Part shown: one piece after another, positions 46,476 to 56,634 of the stretch
How positions within the stretch are numbered: position 1 is the stretch's first letter
Layout of the letters: each line of letters starts with the position of its first letter
Assembly (NCBI RefSeq): GCF_027579695.1
Contig: NC_083590.1
Location: forward strand, 17,218,446-17,282,445
Direction of reading: 5' to 3'
Length of the DNA: 64,000 nt
From: Neoarius graeffei
Taxonomy: Eukaryota > Chordata > Actinopteri > Siluriformes > Ariidae
Program-made: the position numbers and the translations under genes
The notes under the pieces: model-generated
Databases searched by the model: none
Seen by the model: only the letters and a program-made list of their open reading frames with translations
Told to the model about the DNA's origin: nothing

Positions 46476-46700
46476 GTAGCTATGGCCTAAAGGTTAGAGA
46501 AACAGCTTTGGGACCAAAAGGTCACTGGTTTGAGTCCCTGGACCAGCAGGGAAAATGAGTGAATCCTTTACATCCATTGTTGAAGTGCAAGGCATCTAAC
46601 CCCCACCAACTGCTCCCTGGATGCTGTAGCACAACTGCCCACTGTCCAGATGAGATAAAGCAGAGCCAAATTTCCTTTTGGGAATTAATAAAGTATATAA
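46476..46700 (+). repeat. tRNA-derived SINE of a second family
   Basis: The head TAGCTATGGCCTAAAGGTTA resembles a tRNA A-box region and GGTTTGAGTCCC a B box. The body has TTGAAGTGCAAGGCATCTAA and the 3' end TTTGGGAATTAATAAAGTAT looks LINE-derived. It differs from the abundant GGCGGCACGG SINE. Confidence 0.75.
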
Positions 46701-47142
46701 AAAAAGACTGATGTTTCTCATTCATTCTTCAATCAGGATGATCCCTTAGCAGGGGAAATGTTTTTGGTGCTCGGCTATGGTTAGGATTGTTTCATCAGAA
46801 CTGATATTAGGATGAGATTTATTAAAAAAAAAAAAGCTTTTTAAGTAAATTGGAAAAAATGATGCAGGTTCAGTGAAATGAGATCTACAGTATACTGTGT
46901 AAAGCAGTGTATAATATGTAATCAGGCTGTTGGAACTGGAGCCGAGAGATTTCTGGCCGAGAAACAAGGATTTAGTGTGTCAAATTAAACAAACTCTGAG
47001 ATACAATGCATCAGAAGAGCAGCTAAACTGCAATTAGAGACACATTTAATATCAGCAAGCTGCTGTGAAATTGGGAAGCACAGGGATCCCAGAGGGAAGA
47101 ACTGATGAAAATAGCACGAGTAAGTATTTGGAAGACAGTTAT

Positions 47143-47145
<3 letters not shown>
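46701..47145. other. Non-coding sequence, nothing recognised
   Basis: No repeat termini or coding frame that I can support. Confidence 0.5.

Positions 47146-47201
<56 letters not shown>
47146..47201. repeat. (CA)n microsatellite
   Basis: About 28 CA units form the left flank of the hAT insertion. A short CA remainder lies right of it at 49812-49820. Confidence 0.97.
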
Positions 47202-47205
<4 letters not shown>

Positions 47206-47556
47206 CGGTTTTAAACGGGGGCCAGTGCCCCTGTAAAATTGCTCCTGGCCCCTGTTGTGGCCCCTGTGCTGAACAGATAATAAGATTTATTAATTTTGAT
47301 GTGCGCTGGCTCGAAGATCGGAACTGACATGACGGAGTGTTCTACACGGACTCCTTAAAGCGCTACATGCACACTGTTACCTGCAGCAGAAAGACCAGCA
47401 GCAGTGCAAATTGTAAACTTCGGATGTGAGAGATAACAGCTGTCACGTCTGAAGTTTTTTGATTGAAAAGCCATCAGATACAGTAGCGTTGACAGGTTTC
47501 ACTGAGCCATATAAAGAAGTATTTTTTTTTAGCTCTTTAGACTATGCAAAATAGCT

Positions 47557-47766
47557 GTGGCACTCCCAGTGAGCTCTGCCTCTTGTGAGCGGAGTTTCTC
47601 CACTTTGAAACTGGTGAAGACCTACCTCCAATCCACCATTAGTGAGGAGCGTCTAAGCAATCTTGGTGTGCTCAGCATTGAATCCAGAAGGTCCAAGGCT
47701 TTGAACCTTGATGCATTTGTAGACCGTTTCTCAAGGAGTCACAATCGCAGAATCTTGTTGTTGTAG
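47557..47766 (+). pseudogene. hAT transposase C-terminal dimerisation region remnant
   Basis: This 69-codon frame, [20 protein letters not shown] then [16 protein letters not shown], is the conserved hAT dimerisation block (xxxxERxFSxLKxxKTxxRxxxxxxRLxxLxxLxIE). The upstream catalytic part is deleted and a stop follows at once. The alternative start is not meaningful in a fragment. Confidence 0.85.
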
Positions 47767-47860
47767 TGTTTCAGCCTGCTGTGAATGCTATAGAGGTTTT
47801 CGACCCACGTGACCATTGCCATGTCTACAAGTAGATGGCGCCATTTTGGTGGTCACAACA

Positions 47861-48109
47861 ATGGCGACTCCTGCTAGCCCAACATGTGGGTTATCGAGCG
47901 ACATTACACTGTTGTGTACCGTACAGCATCTCGATGGTAAAAGTAAGAGCAGATATCGTGAAAAATTGATGGAGGCTGGTATACGTGACCCATACTCGTT
48001 ACCTAATCACCTGTTTATGCCACTGCAACGGTGTAGTGTCGGTGATTTGCCAGACCTTCAGTACCTTGACATCGTGAATGGTTGCCATGGCAACATATGC
48101 AAAGATTTT
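47861..48109 (+). pseudogene. First exon of a YqaJ-type exonuclease gene of an ISL2EU-like element
   Basis: ATG 47861 gives MATPASPTCGLSSDITLLC, then YREKLMEAGIRDPYSLP and DLPDLQYLDIVN. The sequence YxxKL-G-RDPYxLP...LPDLQYxDI matches, in order, the minus-strand copy at 44422-44084 (YINKLTLTSGHRLPDP, FPVIQWPDIYSYLI, AYKSLDAYDYVMCG). Such N-terminal regions precede a SWIM/YqaJ domain in teleost transposon-linked proteins. After VNG the homology stops, which suggests the internal-deletion junction near 48085. The SINE insertion then closes the frame. Confidence 0.6.
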
Positions 48110-48121
48110 CAACAACATTTT

Positions 48122-48498
48122 CCCATCTCATCTCATTATCTCTAGCCGCTTTATCCTTCTACAGGGTCGCAGGCGAGCTGGAGCCTATCCCAGCTGACTA
48201 CGGGCGAAAGGCGGGGTACACCCTGGACAAGTCACCAGGTCATCACAGGGCTGACACATAGACACAGACAACCATTCACACTCACATTCACACCTATGGT
48301 CAATTTTAGAGTCACCAGTTAACCTAATCTGCATGTCTTTGGACTGTGGGGGAAACCGGAGCACCTGGAGGAAACCCACACGGACACGGGGAGAACATGC
48401 AAACTCCGCACAGAAAGGCCCTCGCCAGCCACGGGGCTCGAACCCGGACCTTCTTGCTGTGAGGCGACAGCGCTAACCACTACACCACCGTGCCACCC
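48122..48498 (-). repeat. tRNA-derived SINE, full length, nested in the ISL2EU-like element
   Basis: The minus-strand copy begins with the tail complement CCATCTCATCTCATTATCTC and ends with the head complement CACCGTGCCACCC. A perfect 12-bp TSD, CAACAACATTTT, lies at 48110-48121 and 48499-48510. Confidence 0.97.
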
Positions 48499-49032
48499 CA
48501 ACAACATTTTGTGGCAAAAAAAAAAAATTCAATAACAGTCTACTTCAACGTGATACCAAATAAAAGTAAATTCATTGCAGTTAGAAAAATAGTCTCCAGG
48601 TTGAGAGAGAGAGAGAGAGAGAGTTACATTAATCATATAGAAAAATGCATAATAATTAATATGTCTAGTATCGAATTCTAGTTTTGTCCATTGCATATTC
48701 ACATCTAAAAAGTACATCCCACCCAAAAACATTGCTCTGCCTCGCCTGAGGGCACCGTGTATGTTAAACCCAGACTACACGTAAGCCGCCGAAACACAAG
48801 TAAGAAGCCCGGTGCCAGGTAGCCCCATTGATGAGGCCGAGCGGTCCCTGTCTCACGTATATAAAACCATGGATGTATAAAGATAAAACCATCGTAGCCT
48901 GACTAGTGGGGCCAGGTGCCAGGTAGCCTGAACACCGCCTAACAGGGCTTACGTGTAGGCTAGGTGCTAGGCTACATGTATAATTTGTCATTTATCTCGC
49001 ATACGATATCTTTAAACTTTTGGAAAAGTTAC

Positions 49033-49210
49033 CTGAGACAAAATGTTCGCCACACAAACGCGTGTGTTCGGTGGGCTGCCAATTCTCTCGCCTGATCGCC
49101 GCGATCCACTTTTCGTGACGCTGTTGATCGGCCGGGAACCTATGGAATGTTAATCCAGGTTTATCCCCTCTTCTGTTGTGGCAGCTAACTGCACAACACG
49201 TATCAGGCAT
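49033..49210 (-). pseudogene. THAP-domain first exon of an ISL2EU-like transposase
   Basis: The minus-strand frame from ATG 49210 reads MPDTCCAVSCHNRRGDKPGL, FHRFPADQQRHEKWIAAIRR, then TRLCGEHFVSG. The C2CH signature (C-x4-C ... C-x2-H) and the W are present. The frame meets CAG|GTAACT at 49033, a splice donor after the last THAP histidine region, where intact copies would continue into the AVPTM box and the DDE domain. The companion copy at 43784-43973 has its donor at the equivalent point. Confidence 0.8.
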
Positions 49211-49849
49211 TCTACGATAAAAGTAAGCGATGAAGAAGATGGATATTATAAGCGTTGTTTGTTGATAAGCGTGGCTTTGTTTGACCTCCAAAATGCCGGC
49301 GTAAACAGTATCACGTGACCCTATGACGTCAGGTCGAAAACCTCTATAGGGTGATTCTGAGACCACTGTATGTGAATTTATTTTTTCTTTCTATTTTTCC
49401 CCCCTACTGTACATAAAGAAAGAGTGAGATGATGACAGTGTGATTTAGATAGTGATTGTACATTCAAGTCTCATGCTGTGAAAAAGAAAATTCATTCATG
49501 CTGTGAATTTAAAGTGTCATTGTACAGATAAAATGTTCATTGTATGCAAAAATAGAAATCTTATTTTACAAAAAAGAGAAACATGGTTTTAAGATTCATT
49601 GAGCACAATTTATTTTATGTTTAGGCTATTGAGACAGAATGTTTATCTCATTGTATTTATGCTCAATGTATTTTGTTTTGGTTTTAAATAAACTAAACAA
49701 AACATTTTGAATGCTTTAATATTGCCATGTTTTGTCCTTATATGTGCCCCCCTGAAAAAACACTGGCCCCACCTTGGCGCCCCTAGTAATTTTGGTCTAG
49801 AACCGCCACTGCACACACACAGTGATCATTATGATATTAAAACCAGCTT

Positions 49850-50139
49850 TACCTCTTACATATGACTGCAAAGTCAAGGCCTTCATTTTTCTTTATAAGG
49901 TTTTATACGGACATGTTGACATTGATACTAGTTTCTTAAAATATGTAAGTCATGGTCGCACATGACGATCCCAGTCTAGTGAAATTAAGTACTTAGAAAC
50001 ACCTTTTTGTCAAACTGCTACTTTTCAGTCCTCTTTCTTCAGTCGCGGTGCTAAACTCTGGAACCTCATATGCAAATTAGCTACACCTAGTAATTTCCTT
50101 AGTTTAAAGTCTTTCAAGATTTTTATTACAAGGATCAGT
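49850..50139 (+). pseudogene. C-terminal end of a LINE reverse-transcriptase ORF
   Basis: The frame reads PLTYDCKVKAFIFLYKVLYG, then DTSFLKYVSHGRT, a TGA, RSQSSEIKYLETPFC, and SSFFSRGAKLWNLI, ending ...FITRIS-stop. The RT-distal motif pair (E-I-K-Y/F ... F/S-R-G-A-K-L-W-N) is typical of CR1/Rex1-like LINE C-termini. One in-frame stop (about 49960) breaks it. A 3' UTR follows to about 50415, ending GGCCAATAAAGTTGTGAAAA. The element is 5'-truncated, and its left edge lies next to the hAT right end at 49811. Confidence 0.75.
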
Positions 50140-50415
50140 TAATTAATGCTTTGATACTGGCAGGCCTTGCTCATGGAGTCTCTGTTGTAATTGTAGTTGC
50201 CACTGGCAACAATAGATTTTACTTGTGCTTTTCTTTCACCTAAGTCCTTCGAGATTATTAACGTTTTAGTAGGGAGGTGCCTTGTATGGGGCTTTAGGTC
50301 GCGTTCGTGCTTACCCTTTTGGACCTTCCTTTTTTTTTTTCCCGTGGCTTTGTTTCATTTGCATGTCTTGTGAATGTGTTGTTTTGTTATTTGAAGGCCA
50401 ATAAAGTTGTGAAAA

Positions 50416-50489
50416 AAAGCTTAATCAGTTTAAACTAAGGTTACTTTTTTATTAATAACCAATCAGTAACCAGATATCTGAATATATCC

Positions 50490-50535
<46 letters not shown>

Positions 50536-50620
50536 CTTTTTAATCCTTTCATACATCAGATTAACTCAGTGTTTGGACAATTTACTATAACTTAAGTATA
50601 ATGTAATATAACTTATAATC

Positions 50621-50663
<43 letters not shown>

Positions 50664-51189
50664 CTAACTTATAATAGTTTTACTGTAACTTACTGCTTAC
50701 TATAAATAATCATTGACTGCAACTCGGACATGTTGGTACTCATGTTGGTACTTCTGGGAATTTTGCACCCCTCTAGTTTTTGGATTAGCTGCTCCTTCAG
50801 CGTGCATTCAAAGTGAGTCATGGCTTCAGTGAGAGAGTTTCAGACCATTGATTGTCCTGAAAAGCCGCCTTAAAGTCCCACTCAATAGAAAGAAAGGCAC
50901 CCATTGATACAGTTCCAGTAACTTACCAGGAACAAACACAAAAAGGGACTTGTATAAAAAAAATCAATCCTACCAGAATGTAACAATAAAAGAAGTTATT
51001 TATTATTTTTATCTATCTGTCTATCTATCTGGCATTAAAAAGCTATCCTTACTGTACACAACATGGATCAGATGAAAGGTTTTGTTTTTGCATCTTTATT
51101 GTTCACTTTATAGCCCTGTCTCAACCAAATATTCCAGAAGAATCATATCCTGATTTATAGGTTATATACTACCACCATATACATCATAT
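50416..51189. other. Non-coding region with (AAC)n and (ATT)n microsatellites
   Basis: (CAA)n runs over 50490-50535 and (TTA)n over 50623-50661. The remainder shows no gene. TATCTATCTGTCTATC at 51011-51030 is a short GATA/GACA run. Confidence 0.7.
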
Positions 51190-52078
51190 GCTGATCGGCT
51201 ATAATATTATGACCACTGAGAGGTGAAGGTGAAGTGAATGACGTTGATTATCTCGTTACAATGGCACCTGCCAAGGGGTGGGATATATTAGGCAGCCAGA
51301 GAACAGCCAGTTCTTGAAGCTGATGTGTTGGAAACAGGAGAAATGGGCAAATGTAAGGATCTAAGCAACTTTGACAAGGGCCAAATTGTGATGGCTAGAT
51401 GACTGGGTCTGAGCATCTCCAAAATGGTACATCTTGTCGGGCGTTCTCAGTATGCAGTGGTTAGTACATACAGTACCAAAAGTTGTCCAAGGATCCGAAG
51501 GACTACCGGTGAACCGGTGACAGGGTCATGGGTGTCGAAGGCTCATTGATTTACATGGGGCATAAAGGCTATCCCATATGGTCCAATCCCACAGAAGAGC
51601 AACTGCAGCACAAACTGCTGAAAAAGTGAATGGTGACACCTTTCTGTTTTAGCCAGCATTAACTTTTTCAGTAGTTTGTGCTACAGTTGCTCTTCTGTGG
51701 GATTGGAACATATGGGATAGCCTTTGTGCCCCATGTGAATCAGTGAGCCTTTGACACCCATGACCCTGTTGCCAGTTCACCGGTTGTCCTTTGGATCCAT
51801 GGACCACTTTTGTTTGGGACTAACCACTGCATACTGAGAACACCCAATAAGATGTGCCATTTTGGAGATGCTCAGACCCAGTCATATAGCAATCACAATT
51901 TGGCCCTTGTCAAAGTTGCTTAGATCCTTACATTTGCCCATTTGTCCTGCTTCCAACACATCAACTTCAAGAGCTGACTATTCTCTTGCTGCCTAATATA
52001 TCCCACCCCCTGACAGGTGCCACTGTAATGAGATAATCGATGTTATTCACTTCCCCTGTCAGTGTTATGGCTGATCAG
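51190..52078. mobile_element. Fold-back made of two head-to-head Tc1/mariner half elements
   Basis: The left arm (51190-51636) and right arm (51640-52078) are inverted copies, from CTGATC(G/A)GC(T/C)ATAA at each outer end to a shared GTTTGTGCT region near the centre. Each arm carries the start of a Tc1-type transposase running inward. In the left arm, ATG 51343 gives [19 protein letters not shown], a stop, then LGLSISKMVHLVGRSQ, an N-terminal helix-turn-helix. The catalytic half is missing from both arms. Arms differ by substitutions and small indels, so this is an old inactive fold-back. Confidence 0.8.
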
Positions 52079-52082
52079 TGTA

Positions 52083-52751
52083 TACCAAGTGCAGTGTACC
52101 AAACAGCTATATCCTTAATGACATATGCAGCAAAGTATTTGCACCTATAAACACACAGGATTTTATGTCTGGATGACTATAAGAATGGGGACTCAGCCAG
52201 AGGTTGAGGTTGAGGACATGCAGAGGCATTTACATTCAAAACCAAATAATAATAACAAATTCAAACTGAATAAGACAAGAATATTAGTGCAAGTCCAAGA
52301 CAGTACTGTGTTCAGGTGACCAGTAACAGGTTTACACAGTTTCAGGAGGAGGAGACAGGACCAGGAATTACTATGACATGTCAAAATAAGAGTGCATATC
52401 TAAATAAACAAAACCACATCACACTGGGACGGCCTTTGCATGCTGAGAGGGGGAAATATGTGTCAATAAGGAGATAGTACAATAGGAGCAGGATAAGTGT
52501 TCAAACCTGAGGTAGGTGGAAACTGGAGAACCTCGAGGAAATCTGTAGAGAACAGGATGGAACTGGATACACTGGTGCTGTGAGGCAGTGACACTGTGTT
52601 ACTCTCTAAACAAATGAAATAAAAACAAACTGGCCAAATAACATAAAATTTGAGTGTATCCATCATCATCATCATTACCATCATCATCATCATACAGTTA
52701 AATATATCATCTGGAAAAGTCCATTTTGAGAGATAAACAAAAGTTAGCAAA
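52083..52751. other. Non-coding sequence, nothing firm
   Basis: Unique-looking sequence with a short (CAT)n run at 52659-52694. No supported gene. Confidence 0.5.
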
Positions 52752-52830
52752 GATTAAGATTAGATTAGATTAGATTAGATTAGATTAGATTCACTTTATT
52801 CATCCCACATCGGGGAAATTCACGTGTTAC
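52752..52830 (-). repeat. LINE 3'-terminal tail fragment
   Basis: (GATTA)n repeats from 52757 to 52790, followed by CACTTTATTCATCCCACATC and GGGGAAATTCACG, are the complement of a LINE 3' end with a short tandem tail. A related end is at 14320-14400. The rest of the element is missing. Confidence 0.6.
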
Positions 52831-53015
52831 AGTAGCAAGAAAATGTCAAACAGATAACAAATAAAACTGAAATAAAAATTAGACAAATGAAGGATTAAAT
52901 ACAGAGGGCTATTTGCATTATCTACTGTGAAAAAGTATAGAAAAATTGCCTTATTGAGAGGCTTGGAAAAATTGCATATTACAGGTAGACTCTGTATATA
53001 TACACACATATATAC

Positions 53016-53048
<33 letters not shown>

Positions 53049-53425
53049 GGGCGGCATGGTGGTGTAGTGGTTAGCGCTGTCGCCTCACAGCAAGAAGGTC
53101 CGGGTTCGAGCCCCGTGGCCAGCGAGGGCCTTTCTCTGTGGAGTTTGCATGTTCTCCCCGTGTCCGCGTGGGTTTCCTCTGGGTGCTCCAGTTTCCCCCA
53201 CAGTCCAAAGACATGCAGGTTAGGTTAACTGGTGACTCTAAATTGAGCGTAGGTGTGAATATGAGTGTGAATGGTTGTCTGTGTCTATATGTGTCAGCCC
53301 TGTGATGACCTGGCGACTTGTCCAGGGTGTACCCCGCCTTTCGCCCGTAGTCAGCTGGGATAGGCTCCAGCTTGCCTGCGACCCTGTAGAACAGGATAAA
53401 GAGGCTAGAGATAATGAGATGAGAT
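53049..53425 (+). repeat. tRNA-derived SINE, full length, inside a (TA)n tract
   Basis: The head is GGGCGGCATGGTGGTGTAGT, the B box GGGTTCGAGCCC and the tail ATAATGAGATGAGAT. It is flanked on both sides by (TA)n (53024-53048 and 53429-53452), so it split a microsatellite. Confidence 0.95.
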
Positions 53426-53841
53426 ATTATATATATATATATATATATATATAAGTATGCATAAAAATAGTTTAAGGCCTATATTATTGCACATAATAAT
53501 TGCATCAATGAGAGATGGCAGAGGTAGTAGTGGTGAAGTAGTGCAAATATAATGACAAACAGGTTATTGGTGCTACGTTACAAGTTACAAGAATACAACC
53601 TGTGCAATTTCCATGATGAAGTATTGAGATCAAAGTCCTTCAGATAATTTCTGAGCTTACAGCATCACAGGGAATATAGGTCTCTACTCATGCACTTCCC
53701 AGTGAAAAAAAAACAACAACAACCAACCAACCAACCAACCAAAAAAACCCCAAAAACCCAGCAATAAGGTCATTGTTCTCAGGACAGTTTTCAGACTTTG
53801 TAAAGGGGCTGGAAGTCCAGTAGTATTGGCAGGATAAGAGT

Positions 53842-54033
53842 GTGGAGTGTGTGTTGGATGACAGGCTTGTAGTGCACCCCGACCTTCCTCATCAGCACAG
53901 AGTGTTTCACTGCAGTCGGGTAGCGATTATGGGGAAAAAGCGAAAGATCTCCCTGCTGGATGTGTGGCTCAGGAATCGAGCTGCGCAGCCAAAGAAAGCA
54001 CAAAATCTGAAACTATGGCCGCAACAAGTGTAA
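53842..54033 (+). other. Short open frame with a splice-donor-like end; unrecognised
   Basis: The frame holds an internal start, MGKKRKISLLDVWLRNRAAQ, and 14 more residues, and meets GTGTAAGTAG at 54028, which would serve as a 5' splice site. It could be the first exon of a transposase-like gene, but no family was recognised and no partner exon is visible. Confidence 0.25.
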
Positions 54034-54435
54034 GTAGAAAAAAAAAATCCTGCGTGCTGGGGCAGGAATAGGGCTTTTAGCTTCTTGGCAATTTATGATT
54101 GTTTTCTTGAGATCAGCAGCATTGATGCACTTTTGAGCTGTGATTTCCTTCTTTGGATTCAGTTTGTGACAGTTATTTATCGTCTATCTGTCTATCTATG
54201 ATTTATCTGTCTGTTAGTGCTCAGGGCTTTCATTTGTAATGAAATCCGAATAAATGCTTGTGTTAAGTGAAGTGGACTTACTCTTACCATCCAAAAGTTG
54301 ATTGTTTTCAATAACTGAGGTGTTTTATTCCTCTTATAACACAACAGTTTGCCAAACAGAACATTCTTTTATTTATTAAAGAGTGACATGTTTTACTTTT
54401 TGCCTCTTTGTCGGAGGAGGTTATGTTTTTGCATC

Positions 54436-54905
54436 TGTTTGTTTGTTTGCTGTTCCCAATGTAACTCAAAAATTAGTGAATGGATTTGGATGAAATTTGG
54501 AGGAACGATTCCCCATGGGCTAAAGAACAATTGATTAGATGTTGATGCAAATCAAGATATGTATGTGGATCCAGGTTTTTTTGTTGTCTATTCCCAATGT
54601 AACTTAAAAAGTAGTGAACGGATTTGGATGAAATTTGGTGGACAGCTTTAGTATTATCCTAGGTTCAGATGATTTGGTTTTAGTGTTGACAATATGTGGC
54701 TTGGTGGAGGTATGCACTCTACCGAGTGCCCTTCTAGTTTGTTTGTCTGTTCCCAATGTAACTCAAAAAGTAGTCAACGGATTTGGATGAACTTTGGAGG
54801 AAAGCTTCCCCATGGGCCAAAGAACAATTGCTCAGATATTGATGCAAATCTGGATATGTGGTTTGGTGGAGGTAGGCACTCTACCAAGAGCCCTTCTAGT
54901 TTATC
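54436..54905 (+). repeat. Three tandem diverged copies of a ~150-bp repeat
   Basis: Each unit contains CCCAATGTAACT(C/T)AAAAA, then GGATTTGGATGAA(A/C)TTTGG, then a GATGCAAAT/GGTGGAGG-type end. They start near 54436, 54580 and 54730. The core ATGAAATTTGG block is of a kind widely dispersed in fish genomes. The short frames it contains are not taken as genes. Confidence 0.75.
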
Positions 54906-54910
54906 ATTTA

Positions 54911-55259
54911 ATCTTGTGGAACATCAGGGAGTCAGGTAAACATTTGTTCCCTCATACGCCTCTATTTTTCTCTCTCTCTTGAAATTAATAGTAAATAAAA
55001 CAAAAATAACCCCACAGCTGATTGTTACTGAGAACCTGCAAAGCACAAACTCAGAATTAGATTTTTTTGGACATCCTGAAGATATTAGAAAATGTAAAAT
55101 TACAGCTTTATAATAGCTATATCTATAATAGCTATATAAACATCTCCTTAAACTATACATCGCTGTATCAAGAATTACACATGCTTTAAACATGTTATTT
55201 TGAGTGTCCATAATACAAATTCCTTGTGTACATTGTTACTATAGAAACAATAAAGTATT
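54911..55259. other. Non-coding sequence, nothing recognised
   Basis: AT-rich sequence with no repeat family or convincing coding frame. Confidence 0.5.
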
Positions 55260-55640
55260 TGAAGAACAGCATTAATATAAACCTGTGATTTCCAGCTGCA
55301 CTGCTGTTAGAGCTGCTGTTATAGAAAATTAATCAACACTTTCCTTCTGACCAATCAGAATCCAGAATTCAACAGAGCTGTGATATATTATAGACTGTTA
55401 ATCTGATTAAAGATATCATAAGATGATCAGTAATACAAATTATAATGTAATTCTTTTCTAAACCCCATGATTACCTTTATTTTAGTTGTAAGTAAATATT
55501 TATCTGATGCAGATTGATATAACACATTAAGAGTGTGTTGCAACACAGACAATTATGCAGCTTGTGATAAAAGACAAATTGTTGGAGGAGAGTTGAGCTT
55601 TTACTGTGATAAAAAATAGTTTTAGTCTTCATTTATGTGT
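55260..55640. other. Sequence just upstream of the scn4a exon, with a dispersed repeat
   Basis: 55276-55400 is a repeat (AACCTGTGATTTCCAGCTGC..., CTGACCAATCAGAATCCAGA) whose inverted relative is at 58565. CCAATCAG is an inverted-CCAAT-type motif but here belongs to the repeat. 55400-55640 shows no feature beyond the polypyrimidine approach to the 3' splice site at 55758. Confidence 0.55.
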
Positions 55641-55682
55641 TTTAGATGAAAATGTTAGCGATGCGAAAATACGAGGAGACTG

Positions 55683-55758
55683 TTGTTGTTAATCTCTTCT
55701 CTTCTTCTCTTCTCCTTCACTCGCTCACCTCTGCTTCCTCTCTCTCCTCTCTTGGCAG
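55683..55758 (+). promoter_or_regulatory. Polypyrimidine tract and 3' splice site before scn4a coding exon 1
   Basis: A 70-bp C/T-rich run (CTCTTCTCTTCTTCTCTTCT...) ends CTCTTGGCAG at 55749-55758. It decides that the coding exon starts at about 55759 and that the upstream in-frame codons are not translated. Confidence 0.8.
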
Positions 55759-55813
55759 GGCGTTGCTGAGAGACCCCGAGTTGGTTTCGTCTCTCGTCCA
55801 GCAGAATGTGAAG

Positions 55814-56083
55814 ATGGCGCATTTGCTCTCCCACGCAGGCACAGATGCGTTTCACCGCTTCACGCCGGAGTCGCTGGCTGAGTGTGAGCGACTCAAGGCC
55901 CAGGAAGATGCTGAAGAGGCACAGAGGAAAGCTGAGAATATTGAGATCCCTGAGGAGGAACTGCCCAAACCCTCCAAAGACCTGGAAGCTGGAAAATCCT
56001 TACCATTTATCTATGGAGACCCTCCACCTGAGCTCCTTAACATCCCTCTGGAAGAGCTCGATCCCTACTACAAATCCAAGAAA
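55814..56083 (+). CDS. scn4a: Voltage-gated sodium channel alpha subunit, Nav1.4-like, coding exon 1
   Basis: This exon encodes the cytoplasmic N-terminus (90 codons) of a pore-forming sodium channel alpha subunit, which carries the fast inward Na+ current of excitable membranes, in muscle for Nav1.4. Visible signatures are FHRFTPESLAE near residue 13, DLEAGKSLPFIYGDPPPE near 56-73 and IPLEELDPYYKSKK at the end. The PPPE...IPLE pair favours Nav1.4 over the Nav1.1/1.2 type. The start is ATG 55814 (AAG ATG G context). The open frame upstream of it is UTR and intron, since a pyrimidine-rich tract ending in AG at 55757-55758 marks a 3' splice site. The exon therefore starts near 55759 and a non-coding 5' exon must lie further upstream. 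The donor is GTCAGT from 56084. Exon length and phase-0 end match the conserved vertebrate Nav gene structure. The paralogue (scn4aa or scn4ab) cannot be fixed from this exon. Confidence 0.93.
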
Positions 56084-56243
56084 GTCAGTCGTGGATCCTC
56101 TGTGTACACTGTGTTTTCACTAAGCATGAGCACTGAAAGCTGTGAGCTGTAGAATGTTTAATAAGAAATAGTAGAAGAAATGGCTTTAGCTGTTTTTCCT
56201 CCAGTAGACCCCAGTGAGAAAATAATTTCAGTGGTATAACCCA

Positions 56244-56623
56244 GGGTGGCACGGTGGTGTAGTGGTTAGAGCTGTCGCCTCACAGCAAGAAGGTCTGGGT
56301 TCGAGCCCCGTGGTCAGCAAGGGCCTTTCTGTGTGGAGTTTGCATGTTCTCCCCGTGTCCGCGTGGGTTTCCTCCGGGTGCTCCGGTTTCCCGCACAGTC
56401 CAAAGACATGCAGGTTAGGTTAACTGGTGACTCTAAATTGACCGTAGGTGTGAATGTGAGTGTGAATGGTTGTCTGTGTCTATGTGTCGGCCCTGTGATG
56501 ACCTGGCGACTTGTCCAGGGTGTACCCCGCCTTTCGCCCGTAGTCAGCTGGGATAGGCTCCAGCTTGCCTGCGACCCTGTAGAATAGGATAAAGCGGCTA
56601 GAGATAATGAGATGAGATGAGAT
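56244..56623 (+). repeat. tRNA-derived SINE, full length
   Basis: The head GGTGGCACGGTGGTGTAGTG is the tRNA-like A-box region, GGGTTCGAGCCC the B box, and the tail is (GATGA)n. An exact 11-bp TSD, GGTATAACCCA, flanks it at 56233-56243 and 56624-56634. It lies in scn4a intron 1, 160 bp after exon 1. Confidence 0.97.
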
Positions 56624-56634
56624 GGTATAACCCA

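Larger units (their letters stand above)
47793..49344. mobile_element. Miniature ISL2EU-like transposon nested in the hAT element
   Basis: The ends are inverted repeats, GAGGTTTTCGACC...CACGTGACC at the left and the complement at the right (49344), with TA on both sides (47791-47792 and 49345-49346). The left end carries the first exon of a YqaJ-exonuclease-type gene running right. The right end carries the THAP first exon of the transposase gene running left. Carrying a THAP transposase plus a YqaJ-like second protein is, to my knowledge, characteristic of the ISL2EU/PIF-related group. The middle of both genes is missing, and a SINE sits inside. Confidence 0.7.
47202..49811. mobile_element. 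hAT-superfamily element inserted in a (CA)n tract, carrying nested elements
   Basis: The left terminus CAGGCGGTTTTAAACGGGGG (47202) and the complement of the right terminus, CAGTGGCGGTTCTAGACCAA (from 49811), are hAT-type inverted ends with shared GGGCCAGTG further in. Both sides are (CA)n, consistent with an 8-bp ACACACAC-type duplication. About 1.05 kb is hAT sequence, including a C-terminal transposase remnant at 47557. The rest is an ISL2EU-like insertion. Confidence 0.75.

Noticed and set aside
55646..55813. In-frame upstream extension of the sodium-channel exon from ATG 55646
   Set aside because: It crosses a polypyrimidine tract and 3' splice site at 55758 and lacks family similarity; the family N-terminus starts at ATG 55814.
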